From assembly GCA_010365215.1 (NCBI GenBank), contig JAAFGT010000015.1, positions 36,526-100,525 of the forward strand: a stretch of DNA of 64,000 nucleotides, in the 5' to 3' direction. Below the pieces are notes generated by a model that made no database searches, was not told where the DNA came from, and saw nothing but the letters and a program-made list of their open reading frames with translations. Made by a program: the position numbers and the translations under genes. The stretch is from Acidipila sp. Lineage in GTDB: Bacteria; Acidobacteriota; Terriglobia; Acidiferrales; UBA7541. Each line of letters starts with the position of its first letter. The stretch's first letter is position 1. Shown piece by piece: positions 54,477-62,720 of the stretch.

Positions 54477-54548
54477 AGTAGTTTGCCTGTAGCGCTCCCG
54501 CAGTAAGAGCCCGTCGTACAAACCGGCCGGAGCAGAAGGAGAAACACC

Positions 54549-56120
54549 ATGGCCACAGCCGAAATCAAAGTTCAACGAGGGGAATTCATTAACGAGCCGT
54601 TTACCGACTTTTCGAAGCCGGAAAATCGCGCAGCCATGCTGGCAGCGCTGGCCAAGGTGAAGTCGGAATTCGGGCGCGAGTACCCGATGGTGATCGGCGG
54701 CGAGCACATCACCACCCCGGAAAAGACCACTTCCACCAATCCTTCGCGTCCCGACGAGGTGGTGGGAATTTTCCAAAAGGCTTCGGTGGAGCACGGCAAC
54801 CGCGCGGTGGAGGAAGCCAACAAGGCTTTTCACACCTGGAAGCGCGTGCCCGCTGCGGAGCGCGTGGAGCTGCTTTTCCGCACGGCCGACCTGCTGCGCG
54901 AACACAAACTCGAGATGGCTGCATGGATGTGCTACGAAGTGGGCAAGAACTGGGCCGAGGCGGATGGCGACATCGCCGAGACGATCGATTTCTGCGAATT
55001 TTATGGACGCGAAATGCTGCGTCTGGCCGGCCCGCAGCCGCTGACGCCGATGCGCGGCGAAAAGAATTACCTGGTGTACATTCCGCTGGGCGTGGGCGCA
55101 ATTATTCCGCCATGGAATTTCCCGGCGGCGATCATGGCCGGGCTGACGGTGGCGTCGATCGTCACCGGAAACACCGTGGTGCTGAAACCTTCGAGCGACT
55201 CGCCGACGACGGCTTACAAATTCCTGGAATTTCTGATCCAGGCGGGGCTGCCGAAGGGCGTGGTGAATTTTATTGTGGGGCCGGGGGGGACGACGGGGGA
55301 GGCGGTGTGCCGGCATCCCAAGACGCGCTACATCGCGTTCACCGGGTCGAAGGAAGCGGGGCTGCGCATCCAGGAGGTGGCGGCCAAGCCGCAACCGGGG
55401 CAGATGTGGATCAAGCGCACGATGTTGGAGATGGGCGGCAAGGACGCGATCATCGTGGACGATGAGGCGGACATCGACGCGGCCGTGGAAGGCGTGGCGC
55501 TCGCAGCGTTTGGGTATCAGGGGCAGAAGTGCTCGGCGTGCTCGCGGGCCATCGTGACGGAGAAGGTCTACGACACGTTTGTGGCGAAACTCAAGGCGCG
55601 GGTGGAGAAGATCACCGTGGGGCCTGCGGAAGATCCGGCAAACTTCATGGGACCGGTGATTAACAAGTCGTCGATGAAGTCCATTCAGGATTATATCGAG
55701 GTGGGAAAGAAGGAAGGGCGGCTGCTGACGGGCGGCGCGCAGGCTGGCGTGGATGGCTACTTCCTGCAACCGACGGTGATCGTGGACCTCAGCCCGAAGT
55801 CGCGGATCGCGCAGGAGGAGATCTTTGGTCCCGTGCTGGGGGTAATACCCGCGAAAGACTTTCAGCACGCCATGGAAATCGCCAACGACAGCGAGTTTGG
55901 CTTGACCGGCGCGGTGTACTCGAAGAATCCCAAGAAGCTCGAGCAGGCTAGCGAACAGTTCCACGTGGGCAACCTCTACTTGAATCGCAAGTGCACTGGC
56001 GCGATGGTCGGAGCGCATCCGTTTGGCGGGTTTAATATGAGCGGAACGGATTCGAAGACGGGCGGAAAAGATTATCTGCTGCTGTTCCTCCAGGCGAAGT
56101 GCGTGGCAGAGAAAGTCTGA
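54549..56120 (+). CDS. pruA: 1-pyrroline-5-carboxylate dehydrogenase (aldehyde dehydrogenase)
   Basis: 523 residues, preceded by AGAAGGAG. ALDH-fold enzyme oxidising glutamate semialdehyde/P5C to glutamate with NAD. Motifs: PPWNFPAAIMAGLTVASIVTG, catalytic Glu in TMLEMGGKD, catalytic Cys in FGYQGQKCSACSR, and TGAVYSKNP; the layout matches the RocA/PruA monofunctional form. The C-terminal GGFNMSGTDSKTGGKDYLL is typical of P5CDH. No proline dehydrogenase is in view. Its middle part is very G-rich (for example around 55270-55330) compared with its 5' end. Confidence 0.9.
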   Translation: MATAEIKVQRGEFINEPFTDFSKPENRAAMLAALAKVKSEFGREYPMVIGGEHITTPEKTTSTNPSRPDEVVGIFQKASVEHGNRAVEEANKAFHTWKRVPAAERVELLFRTADLLREHKLEMAAWMCYEVGKNWAEADGDIAETIDFCEFYGREMLRLAGPQPLTPMRGEKNYLVYIPLGVGAIIPPWNFPAAIMAGLTVASIVTGNTVVLKPSSDSPTTAYKFLEFLIQAGLPKGVVNFIVGPGGTTGEAVCRHPKTRYIAFTGSKEAGLRIQEVAAKPQPGQMWIKRTMLEMGGKDAIIVDDEADIDAAVEGVALAAFGYQGQKCSACSRAIVTEKVYDTFVAKLKARVEKITVGPAEDPANFMGPVINKSSMKSIQDYIEVGKKEGRLLTGGAQAGVDGYFLQPTVIVDLSPKSRIAQEEIFGPVLGVIPAKDFQHAMEIANDSEFGLTGAVYSKNPKKLEQASEQFHVGNLYLNRKCTGAMVGAHPFGGFNMSGTDSKTGGKDYLLLFLQAKCVAEKV

Positions 56121-56646
56121 GGTAGCCGGGGTTTTTCCAAAAACAAATGCTGCTTGCGGGGGCTGCCACTAGCGTCGGTGAATCCAAAGGCAGGGCCTCC
56201 CCCCTCCCCCCTCTTTTGTAAGTGTTCATTCCATGTGACATATGGAAAACTCTGCTGACCAGTGCTTGTAGGTGCGTATTCGAAAGGAGTTGCGTCTGCA
56301 GAGTCTGCAAGTGCGCATTGCAAAGGAGATAGGACTGATTCCTGAAAGGGCGGAAGAGTCGGAGAGATTCTTTGCGTGCCCGATGTTGAGCGGCCTCGGA
56401 CGATCATACAGAGGTATCGTAACATATCAGTAATAAAATGTCAATCGGGAAATGGGAAGTAGCCCAGATAAGCCAAGCTAAGGTTCAGGAAGTTCCGATA
56501 CCTCCTCCCACCCTGGGCAAGAATGGAGCACCTGTGGTCACTGGTCCTCCTAATATTGCAGGCCTGGTTTTGCTCTGCCTATACAGCTCGCGAGGAGCGG
56601 AAATCTGTCTTCGTCTGATAGAATCCGCCTTCTGCGGAGGTGAGGC
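56121..56646. other. Intergenic region, no supported gene
   Basis: 526 bp. It includes an imperfect direct repeat of about 24 bp with a 39-bp period (GTAGGTGCGTATTCGAAAGG at 56268 and GCAAGTGCGCATTGCAAAGG at 56307) and a locally AT-richer stretch near 56410-56440. A 70-codon ORF at 56438 shows no family or coding character that I trust. Confidence 0.5.
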
Positions 56647-57771
56647 GTGAGAAATGACGTGTTTCGCTTCTTTGCAGTTATCTCCTCACTCGGATTTTCC
56701 ATCACCGCCAGCTCCCAAGTAACGAAGCCCGATACTCAACTCCCGGCGATTTCGCAACCAAAGATTCGAAACGTCACACCCGAGGAAATGTGGAAACGAG
56801 TCACGCAATGTGTATTTCCGACCTACCCGGGCCTAGCGTTAAATTCTAAAATAGCTGGAACTGTGGATATTGCCCTGGGCATTTCACCAGAGGGCGAGAT
56901 AGCGAATCATCGCGTGCTTACGGGACCCCCGTTATTGGTTCAGGCAGCCATCGGCGCTATCCTTCAGTGGAAATTCTTGCCGGATCAACTCTCAAAACCA
57001 GCGGGTGCCTGGTCCCGCGTGCGTGCGCTCGTGCGTTTCAACGCTGATGGTACAACTGTGATCGATCTGACTGCCGCGATACTTGCGGACGATTTCGGCG
57101 ATCCCGGCATTCCGGATTTTCGCAATTCCGAACCCCGAACAATCACCAAGGCAATTGCAAGACCCACAAGCTCACCAGCGTGCAAATCCGAACAGCCATG
57201 GACAGGAGCGCAATCAAGCGATATTGAGGCCGGCGAGACCAACCCCGGATCGTATAGGAATAGATATTTCGGGATCTCCCTTACATTTCCATCCGGCTGG
57301 CAGACAGCGGACCGAGCCACGCTGGATGCGATGTATTTGATTTCGAGAGAAGGTACAGTAAATAATCATTCGCCGATGTCACCCAATGTCGACTTTTCGC
57401 CGTTCCCAACGCATTTGCTGTTTTTTGCGCGAACTGCTGGGCCAATTGAGGGTAGTGGTCCCTCCGTCCGGATTTGGGCCGAGAAACAGCCGTTCGGCGG
57501 GGCCGACCAGTATTTCGCCAATTCGAATTTCTTACGCGACAAGACTGCCGATGGTACGAGGGGACCGGAGCCGATTGAGATAAACGGCATCAGGTTCTAT
57601 CGGGCAGATCGTTGGGGGAAATTGGCAGGTGGCGACGTATATCAGATTAGATTAGTGACGTACCGGCGAGACTTAATACTTGGAATCGAGATCGTTGCGG
57701 GCGATCGCCAAGCAGCAGAACAGTTGTGGCAAACCGTCAAGGGCATGACCATTAACAGACTGCTGTTGTAG
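56647..57771 (+). CDS. Exported protein with TonB_C-like domain, unknown function
   Basis: 374 residues from a GTG preceded by GGAGGTGAG. A hydrophobic export signal (FRFFAVISSLGFSITASS) is followed by a TonB C-terminal-like region (FPTYPGLALNSKIAGTVDIALGISPEGEIANHRVL ... AIGAILQWKFLP). The C-terminal 180 residues (FGISLTFPSGWQ ... GIEIVAGDRQAAEQLWQTVKGM) look like a periplasmic lipoprotein-type fold that I cannot name. It is a single gene with no ExbBD partner. Confidence 0.65.
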   Translation: MRNDVFRFFAVISSLGFSITASSQVTKPDTQLPAISQPKIRNVTPEEMWKRVTQCVFPTYPGLALNSKIAGTVDIALGISPEGEIANHRVLTGPPLLVQAAIGAILQWKFLPDQLSKPAGAWSRVRALVRFNADGTTVIDLTAAILADDFGDPGIPDFRNSEPRTITKAIARPTSSPACKSEQPWTGAQSSDIEAGETNPGSYRNRYFGISLTFPSGWQTADRATLDAMYLISREGTVNNHSPMSPNVDFSPFPTHLLFFARTAGPIEGSGPSVRIWAEKQPFGGADQYFANSNFLRDKTADGTRGPEPIEINGIRFYRADRWGKLAGGDVYQIRLVTYRRDLILGIEIVAGDRQAAEQLWQTVKGMTINRLLL

Positions 57772-57994
57772 ATTGCAGGTCTGGTCGACAACTCTGGAGT
57801 CGGGTGCTAATCGAAGTGACGCCGCCACAGCATAAGAGCCTGATGGAATTGCCCCGAGTGAACGGGCAAACCAGAAGTAATTTGAGCGCCAGGGCGTGGC
57901 TCCTATCACTTCCGAATTGCCGACCACTCGTCCAAAACCTGATTTCTCCGACAACTTCTCTTAACGGACCCGCTTGCATAGAGAGGTGCCAAAG

Positions 57995-59275
57995 ATGATG
58001 AACCGTAAGATAGAAACTTCAGTCTTCATCTGCGTGCTGATCGTGGCTGCCGCCGCGTATGCGCAAGACCTGCCTACCGCCAAGCCCGAATCCGTTGGCA
58101 TGTCTTCGGAACGGCTGGAGCGGATCGGCACGGCTGTCCAGCACAGCATCGATGACAAGCGAATTGCAGGCGCAGTCACGCTGGTGGCACGCCGAGGCCG
58201 TGTGGTCTGGTTCAAACCTCAGGGGATGATGGACCGCGAGGCTGGCAAGGCGATCCGTGCCGACACAATGTTCAGAATCTGCTCGATGACCAAGCCCATC
58301 ACCAGCGTAGCTGTGATGATGCTGTACGAAGAGGGCCACTTCCTGCTTGACGACCCTATCTCGAAATACCTGCCGGAGTTCAAGAATCCGAAGGTGCTGG
58401 TCAAGCCTGCATCGGGCGACCCCTACTCGATCCCGGCCACGAGAGAGATCACGATTCGCGACCTCTTGAGGCACACCTCGGGACTCACCTACCACTGGAA
58501 TGACAGCCTCGGTCCCAGGTATAAAGCGGCGAACGTGGCACACGGGCTACTGGCGTACGACGGCACCGTCGAGGACAGCGTAAAACGCCTGGCGGGCGTG
58601 CCGCTGCTCTTTAATCCGGGTGACCGTTGGGAATACAGCTTAGGCGTAGATGTGCTGGGACGTCTTGTGGAAGTCGTCTCCGGTAAACCCCTGGACGAAT
58701 TCTTCCGTACCCGCATCTTCGAACCACTCGGGATGAAGGACACATACTTCTACCCGCCTGAAAGCAAGCTGGAGCGGCTGGCTGCGGCGTACACCTACTA
58801 TGCGGAGAAAGGTCTCAATCGCTTTCCCGACACTCCGATCACGGAAGGATCTTTCGTCTATTCCGCTGACTACCCCTACCGGGGTCCTAAGAAGCTTTTT
58901 GCAGGCGGCGCTGGGCTTACCTCCACGGCTACAGACTACGCGCGCTTCTGCCAGATGATGCTGGATAACGGCAAAGTGGGCAACACGCGCCTCCTGGGAC
59001 GCAAATCCATCGAGCTTATGACTCAAGATCAACTGGGAAAGATCAGTTCCGATCAGGGCTTTGGTCTTGGCTTCGGTGTCGAGGGCGTGAAAGCACCGCT
59101 CTCCGAACTTGGGTCGCCGGGAGAATACAATTGGGGAGGCTTCTTCTACACCGCATTCAGCATTGATCCGAAAGAACAGATAATCGTGATCTTTATGGCA
59201 CAGCTGCATCCGACGGGAGATTTGAGCCTCGACCGGCAAGTCAACGCGCTGGCCTATCAAGCGATTATCGACTGA
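57995..59275 (+). CDS. Exported class C beta-lactamase-type serine hydrolase
   Basis: 426 residues from the first of two ATG codons at 57995, with GAGAGG upstream; signal peptide ends AYA-QD. The nucleophile motif is Ser97-Met-Thr-Lys100 (ICSMTKP). The usual Tyr-x-Asn appears as YSLG in RWEYSLGVDVLG, which fits the esterase/D-aminopeptidase branch better than a true AmpC. The segment HTSGLTYHW is typical. Single gene. Confidence 0.88.
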   Translation: MMNRKIETSVFICVLIVAAAAYAQDLPTAKPESVGMSSERLERIGTAVQHSIDDKRIAGAVTLVARRGRVVWFKPQGMMDREAGKAIRADTMFRICSMTKPITSVAVMMLYEEGHFLLDDPISKYLPEFKNPKVLVKPASGDPYSIPATREITIRDLLRHTSGLTYHWNDSLGPRYKAANVAHGLLAYDGTVEDSVKRLAGVPLLFNPGDRWEYSLGVDVLGRLVEVVSGKPLDEFFRTRIFEPLGMKDTYFYPPESKLERLAAAYTYYAEKGLNRFPDTPITEGSFVYSADYPYRGPKKLFAGGAGLTSTATDYARFCQMMLDNGKVGNTRLLGRKSIELMTQDQLGKISSDQGFGLGFGVEGVKAPLSELGSPGEYNWGGFFYTAFSIDPKEQIIVIFMAQLHPTGDLSLDRQVNALAYQAIID

Positions 59276-59396
59276 AGTTGATTACTCGTCAGCTCGGAAC
59301 GGCGGGCGACCTCGGCAAAGGGGACGTGCAATTCGAGCCTGCCATATCTCGTGAATTCCCGTTCGGGACCATTTGGTCGTCGATGCCAGTCGCTAA

Positions 59397-59771
59397 CTAA
59401 CTCTTCTTGCCTCGCTCCTTGCTCTCCTCTTTATTCTCTTTCACCCGGAACTTAACAATCTTTTTGATCAGACCTTCCGGAATGCCCTTTTCGATCGGAA
59501 ACTGAATCGCGCCTTTTGAGGTTTTATAACCTGCTAATTCGTCCTTAAAGGCTGCAATCGCGGACGCTCTCGGAAAAAACCCGATGTGCCCCTTGAAAGC
59601 GGCATACCACACCAGCATTCCGTTGAATTTGAACGCGGGCATGTTGTAGTGGATCACTTCTTCGGCCTGTGGAACTGCTTGACGGATTGTCTTCCTCAAC
59701 TTCTGTAAAGCGGTCCTGGCCGTTTTCGGCAACGCGGACACGTAGTCGTCTACATCGTGGAATTTTTTCAT
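59397..59771 (-). CDS. DUF1801 (YdhG-like) protein
   Basis: 124 residues from the ATG at 59771 with AAGGA upstream. The family pattern is clear: VDDYVSALPKTARTALQKLRKTIRQAVPQAEEVIHYNMPAFKFNGMLVWYAAFKGHIGFFPR and the C-terminal SKGAIQFPIEKGIPEGLIKKIVKFR. Members in Bacillus have been proposed as iron chaperones; the function here is not shown. The tail is Lys/Glu-rich. Confidence 0.88.
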   Translation of the reverse strand: MKKFHDVDDYVSALPKTARTALQKLRKTIRQAVPQAEEVIHYNMPAFKFNGMLVWYAAFKGHIGFFPRASAIAAFKDELAGYKTSKGAIQFPIEKGIPEGLIKKIVKFRVKENKEESKERGKKS

Positions 59772-60131
59772 CGGTCTGATCCTTCTTCACCCTTAAGCTG
59801 TGTTTCAGTAAATCTCCGGCAACCAGTGAGTGAGCAGTGTCTCCTTTCACTGGGCCGTTATGTTGCCTCACAATCGTATTGTCTGCCACGAAGCAAAGAA
59901 TACTAACGCGGAATTGGACAGAGCAATCAGGCGGTCCGCCATCCGTCTAACCCTAGCACTCCGGCTGGCAATGACCTCGGCGCGCGCATTTACCAACTCG
60001 ATGCCGGGAAGCGACTAGCTCGCATGGCTTGGAACTTCTAACCTGCAAGGTTCGTACAATCTCATGTCAAATGAGTGTCGGGCTAGATGGGTCAGACTCG
60101 AAGCAGCGACATTTGTTTGCAAGGTTAGGGC
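59772..60131. other. Intergenic region, no supported gene
   Basis: 360 bp between divergent genes. I see no family resemblance, no phased operator and no strong hairpin. A 62-codon ORF on the plus strand lacks coding character. It should hold promoters for both neighbours. Confidence 0.4.
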
Positions 60132-61640
60132 ATGTTCATGAGCAACCGGGTTTTGGCGACATCGATTGCGTTCGTCGTTCTGAATGTCGGGACCGCTGCG
60201 AACGCTCAGCGCATTGTTGATCAGCGTATTGTTGATCAGGGCGTCGTAATTGAAAATGTCACCCTGATTTCGCCGGAACGCCCCGCTCCGCTGCTTCATG
60301 CTGATGTTGTTCTCCGCGATGGCCGGATCGCCGAAATCGGCACAAACCTGGTTGCCGGTCCGCATGCGCGGCGGATCGACGGCAGTGGACGATTTCTGAT
60401 TCCTGGACTGATCGATTCTCACGTTCATGCGGGTCACTCTGCGGCGCTGGATGACGACGCGATCTACGCCCATCCAGAACTCTGGGCTGCTTATCGTGCG
60501 CAGGTTCCCCGCGCCTATCTGGCCTTCGGCTTTACTTCCATCGTTGATCTCGACGTCGCGCCAATAGACCAGGCATGGTTTGAAGGCACGCCGTTGCATC
60601 CCCGCTTCTACTCGTGTGGCAGAGGGATAAAGGTCGCTGGGGGATATATGGCATTCAATGTTCCTCCGACCTCATCGCCGAATTTTCCCAACTTGGTCTA
60701 TGAACCGAAGGAAATGGATCATTGGCCCAAGTCGCTGGAAATTGGAGACTACACGCCGGAACGCGCGGTGTCACGCGCGGCGGACACCGGAGCCATTTGC
60801 GTGAAGGCCTTCGTGGAATCCGGATTCGGCACGTTCAACTGGCCCTATTTGCACACCGAGACGCTGCAAAAGATCCGGGCCGCCGCTCGAGAACGCAAGT
60901 TAGTGCTCATGGTTCATGCCAACAGCGTGGACAGTTGGCAGTCGGCGCTCAATGCCCATGCCGACATCATTGCGCACGGTCTCTGGGTTTGGCCGGGTGA
61001 TTTCGGCAATTCCGTACCATCTCCAGGCGCGAGCAATGTGATAGCTCTCGCCGCGCGCGCCGGCACGCATGTGCAGCCGACGCTGCAGACCGTTGCGGGT
61101 GAGCGTGCGATGATCGATCCAAGCCTGCTCGACGATCCCAGACTCGCCATGGCACTGCCGAAGGCGATCATAGCTTACCTACGGTCGGCTGAAGGAGTGA
61201 AGGCCCGCACCGCTCTGCTGAACGAGTATCGCAAAGCCTCCCCATCGCCCGGCTTCGAACCATTGCTGAAAGCCGCAATGGAAAGGACCCGAGCGACCTT
61301 CAAAATCATGTTGCAGGACCATGTTTCTCTGGTTTTCGGCAGCGATACACCTGGCGTCGATAGCTTCGGCAATCCGCCGGGGCTGAACGGGCGACTTGAA
61401 TTGCAAAATTGGGCCGACGCCGGTGCTCCGTTAGCTCTGATCTTGCGAAGCGCGACGCTCGACAATGCAACGGCCCTCGGCCTGTCGCACGAATTAGGAT
61501 CCATCGAAGTTGGCAAGAGGGCTGACTTGCTGATGCTCAAGGACAATCCGCTCGTGACTGTTTCGGCCTATGACTTGATAGAGACGACTTTTCTCAACGG
61601 CGAGCCCATCGCGGTTGAAGGACTGCGCCCTCACGACTAG
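60132..61640 (+). CDS. Exported amidohydrolase-family protein
   Basis: 502 residues with a signal peptide (LATSIAFVVLNVGTAANA-QR). A doubled RIVDQ comes from a 15-bp repeat just after the cleavage site. Metal motifs of the amidohydrolase barrel: GLIDSHVHAGH, AICVKAFVESG (carboxylated Lys region), LMVHANS, IIAHGLW and LVFGSDTPGVDS. The C-terminal GSIEVGKRADLLMLKDNPL is typical. It resembles the membrane/periplasmic prolidase-like group but is not close to the amidohydrolase at 47174. Confidence 0.85.
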   Translation: MFMSNRVLATSIAFVVLNVGTAANAQRIVDQRIVDQGVVIENVTLISPERPAPLLHADVVLRDGRIAEIGTNLVAGPHARRIDGSGRFLIPGLIDSHVHAGHSAALDDDAIYAHPELWAAYRAQVPRAYLAFGFTSIVDLDVAPIDQAWFEGTPLHPRFYSCGRGIKVAGGYMAFNVPPTSSPNFPNLVYEPKEMDHWPKSLEIGDYTPERAVSRAADTGAICVKAFVESGFGTFNWPYLHTETLQKIRAAARERKLVLMVHANSVDSWQSALNAHADIIAHGLWVWPGDFGNSVPSPGASNVIALAARAGTHVQPTLQTVAGERAMIDPSLLDDPRLAMALPKAIIAYLRSAEGVKARTALLNEYRKASPSPGFEPLLKAAMERTRATFKIMLQDHVSLVFGSDTPGVDSFGNPPGLNGRLELQNWADAGAPLALILRSATLDNATALGLSHELGSIEVGKRADLLMLKDNPLVTVSAYDLIETTFLNGEPIAVEGLRPHD

Positions 61641-61830
61641 CTGAGAGCAACTCATGATGCACGCCAATTGCCCTGAAATTCTCGGTCACTCCTGGATGAC
61701 GCAGATAATTGCCGCTTAGTACTCTCGCCTTACCGAATTGCCGCGAGAGAACCGCAGGACCTTCCCAAAAGCGCGATGTTATTCTGATGGGGTGACACCA
61801 GGAGAGGATCCCCAAATTGATCGTTCCCGG

Positions 61831-61995
61831 ATGGGTTTGTGCGCGGAGTGTAGGTATGCGCGGCGAGTGGAGTCGGAGCGCGGGTCGGTGTTTATTTTGT
61901 GCGAGCGGTCGGTCAGTGATGCGGCGTTTGCAAAGTATCCGCAATTGCCGGTGGTGCGGTGCGCGGGGTATGTGACGCAGGCAACCTCGGAATGA
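61831..61995 (+). CDS. Small four-cysteine protein
   Basis: 54 residues from the ATG at 61831; a GTG at 61789 would add 14. The sequence GLCAECRYARRVESERGSVFILCERS and then VVRCAGY places four cysteines (CxxC, C, C) as in a small zinc-binding fold. Proteins of this kind occur in related soil bacteria, recalled from memory. Its function is unknown. Confidence 0.6.
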   Translation: MGLCAECRYARRVESERGSVFILCERSVSDAAFAKYPQLPVVRCAGYVTQATSE

Positions 61996-62131
61996 CGGAA
62001 GGCGGGGTGAATATCGGAAGGTGTAGCGCTGACTCGCGGCGATGATAGTGTTAGCATCGCGCGTTGGCGTGATGGGGAAATTTTTAAAAAGAGCCGGCTG
62101 GAAGCTGGCGCTGCGGGGGAGAGCACAAAAC

Positions 62132-62704
62132 ATGAGAGAAGCAGTCTTGGAAGGGACCAGCCGGTGGCGCGGGATTTTTGCGAGGCTGGGACGGTATTTG
62201 ATGATGGCGCTGATGGTGTCGGTGGTGGGTGCGGCGCAGGCAGGACGGGCACGGCATGCCGTGCCCCTACGAGCGTCTGCTCTGGTTCGACAAGTTGCAG
62301 TTAGCGGTCAAGCGCCGGTCACTTTGGATCCGTTGGTGTTGAATTATAAGTTGCCGGAGCAGATTGTGTGGACGAATGACGCGGCTGCGGGGTCGATGAG
62401 GGCGACGCTGGCGGGGGACCCGTCGAAGCCGGGGATTTATGTGGTGCTGGTGAGGTGGAAGGCGCACCACATGAGCCGGCCGCATTTTCATCCGAATGAC
62501 CGGTTTATTACGGTGATTTCGGGGACGTGGTGGGTGGGGACGGGAGCGAAGTTCGATCCGGAGAGTACGGTGGCGATGCCGGCAGGGTCGTTTGTGACGC
62601 ACTTTGGGAAGCATGTGCATTTTGATGGGGCCAAGGATGAAGATGCGGTGCTGGAGATTGTTGGGGAAGGGCCGGCTACCCCTACGCCTGTGGACGTGAA
62701 GTGA
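62132..62704 (+). CDS. Exported cupin-domain protein
   Basis: About 190 residues from the ATG at 62132; in-frame ATGs at 62042 and near 62201 are alternatives, and the signal peptide (YLMMALMVSVVGAAQA) fits either of the later two. The cupin core carries metal ligands in RPHFHPNDRFITVISG and the later HFGKHVHF. Residues RARHAVPLR just after the signal are encoded by a 20-bp palindrome (62247-62266). The gene uses GGG, GTG and GCG codons heavily compared with the genes before 54 kb. Function unknown. Confidence 0.75.
   Translation: MREAVLEGTSRWRGIFARLGRYLMMALMVSVVGAAQAGRARHAVPLRASALVRQVAVSGQAPVTLDPLVLNYKLPEQIVWTNDAAAGSMRATLAGDPSKPGIYVVLVRWKAHHMSRPHFHPNDRFITVISGTWWVGTGAKFDPESTVAMPAGSFVTHFGKHVHFDGAKDEDAVLEIVGEGPATPTPVDVK
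62247..62266. repeat. Perfect 20-bp palindrome inside the cupin gene
   Basis: GGGCACGGCATGCCGTGCCC, followed by CTAC. This sequence resembles an abundant dispersed palindrome known from many bacterial genomes (recalled). It lies in frame, between signal peptide and mature domain. Confidence 0.75.
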
Positions 62705-62720
62705 GTGGCGATGCCTTAGG

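Noticed and set aside
54339..56018. 559-codon minus-strand ORF across the P5C dehydrogenase
   Set aside because: His/Arg-rich antisense translation of a conserved ALDH gene; no family resemblance.
56438..56650. 70-codon plus-strand ORF upstream of the TonB_C-like gene
   Set aside because: No family resemblance, no ribosome-binding site, and its end overlaps the well-supported start at 56647.
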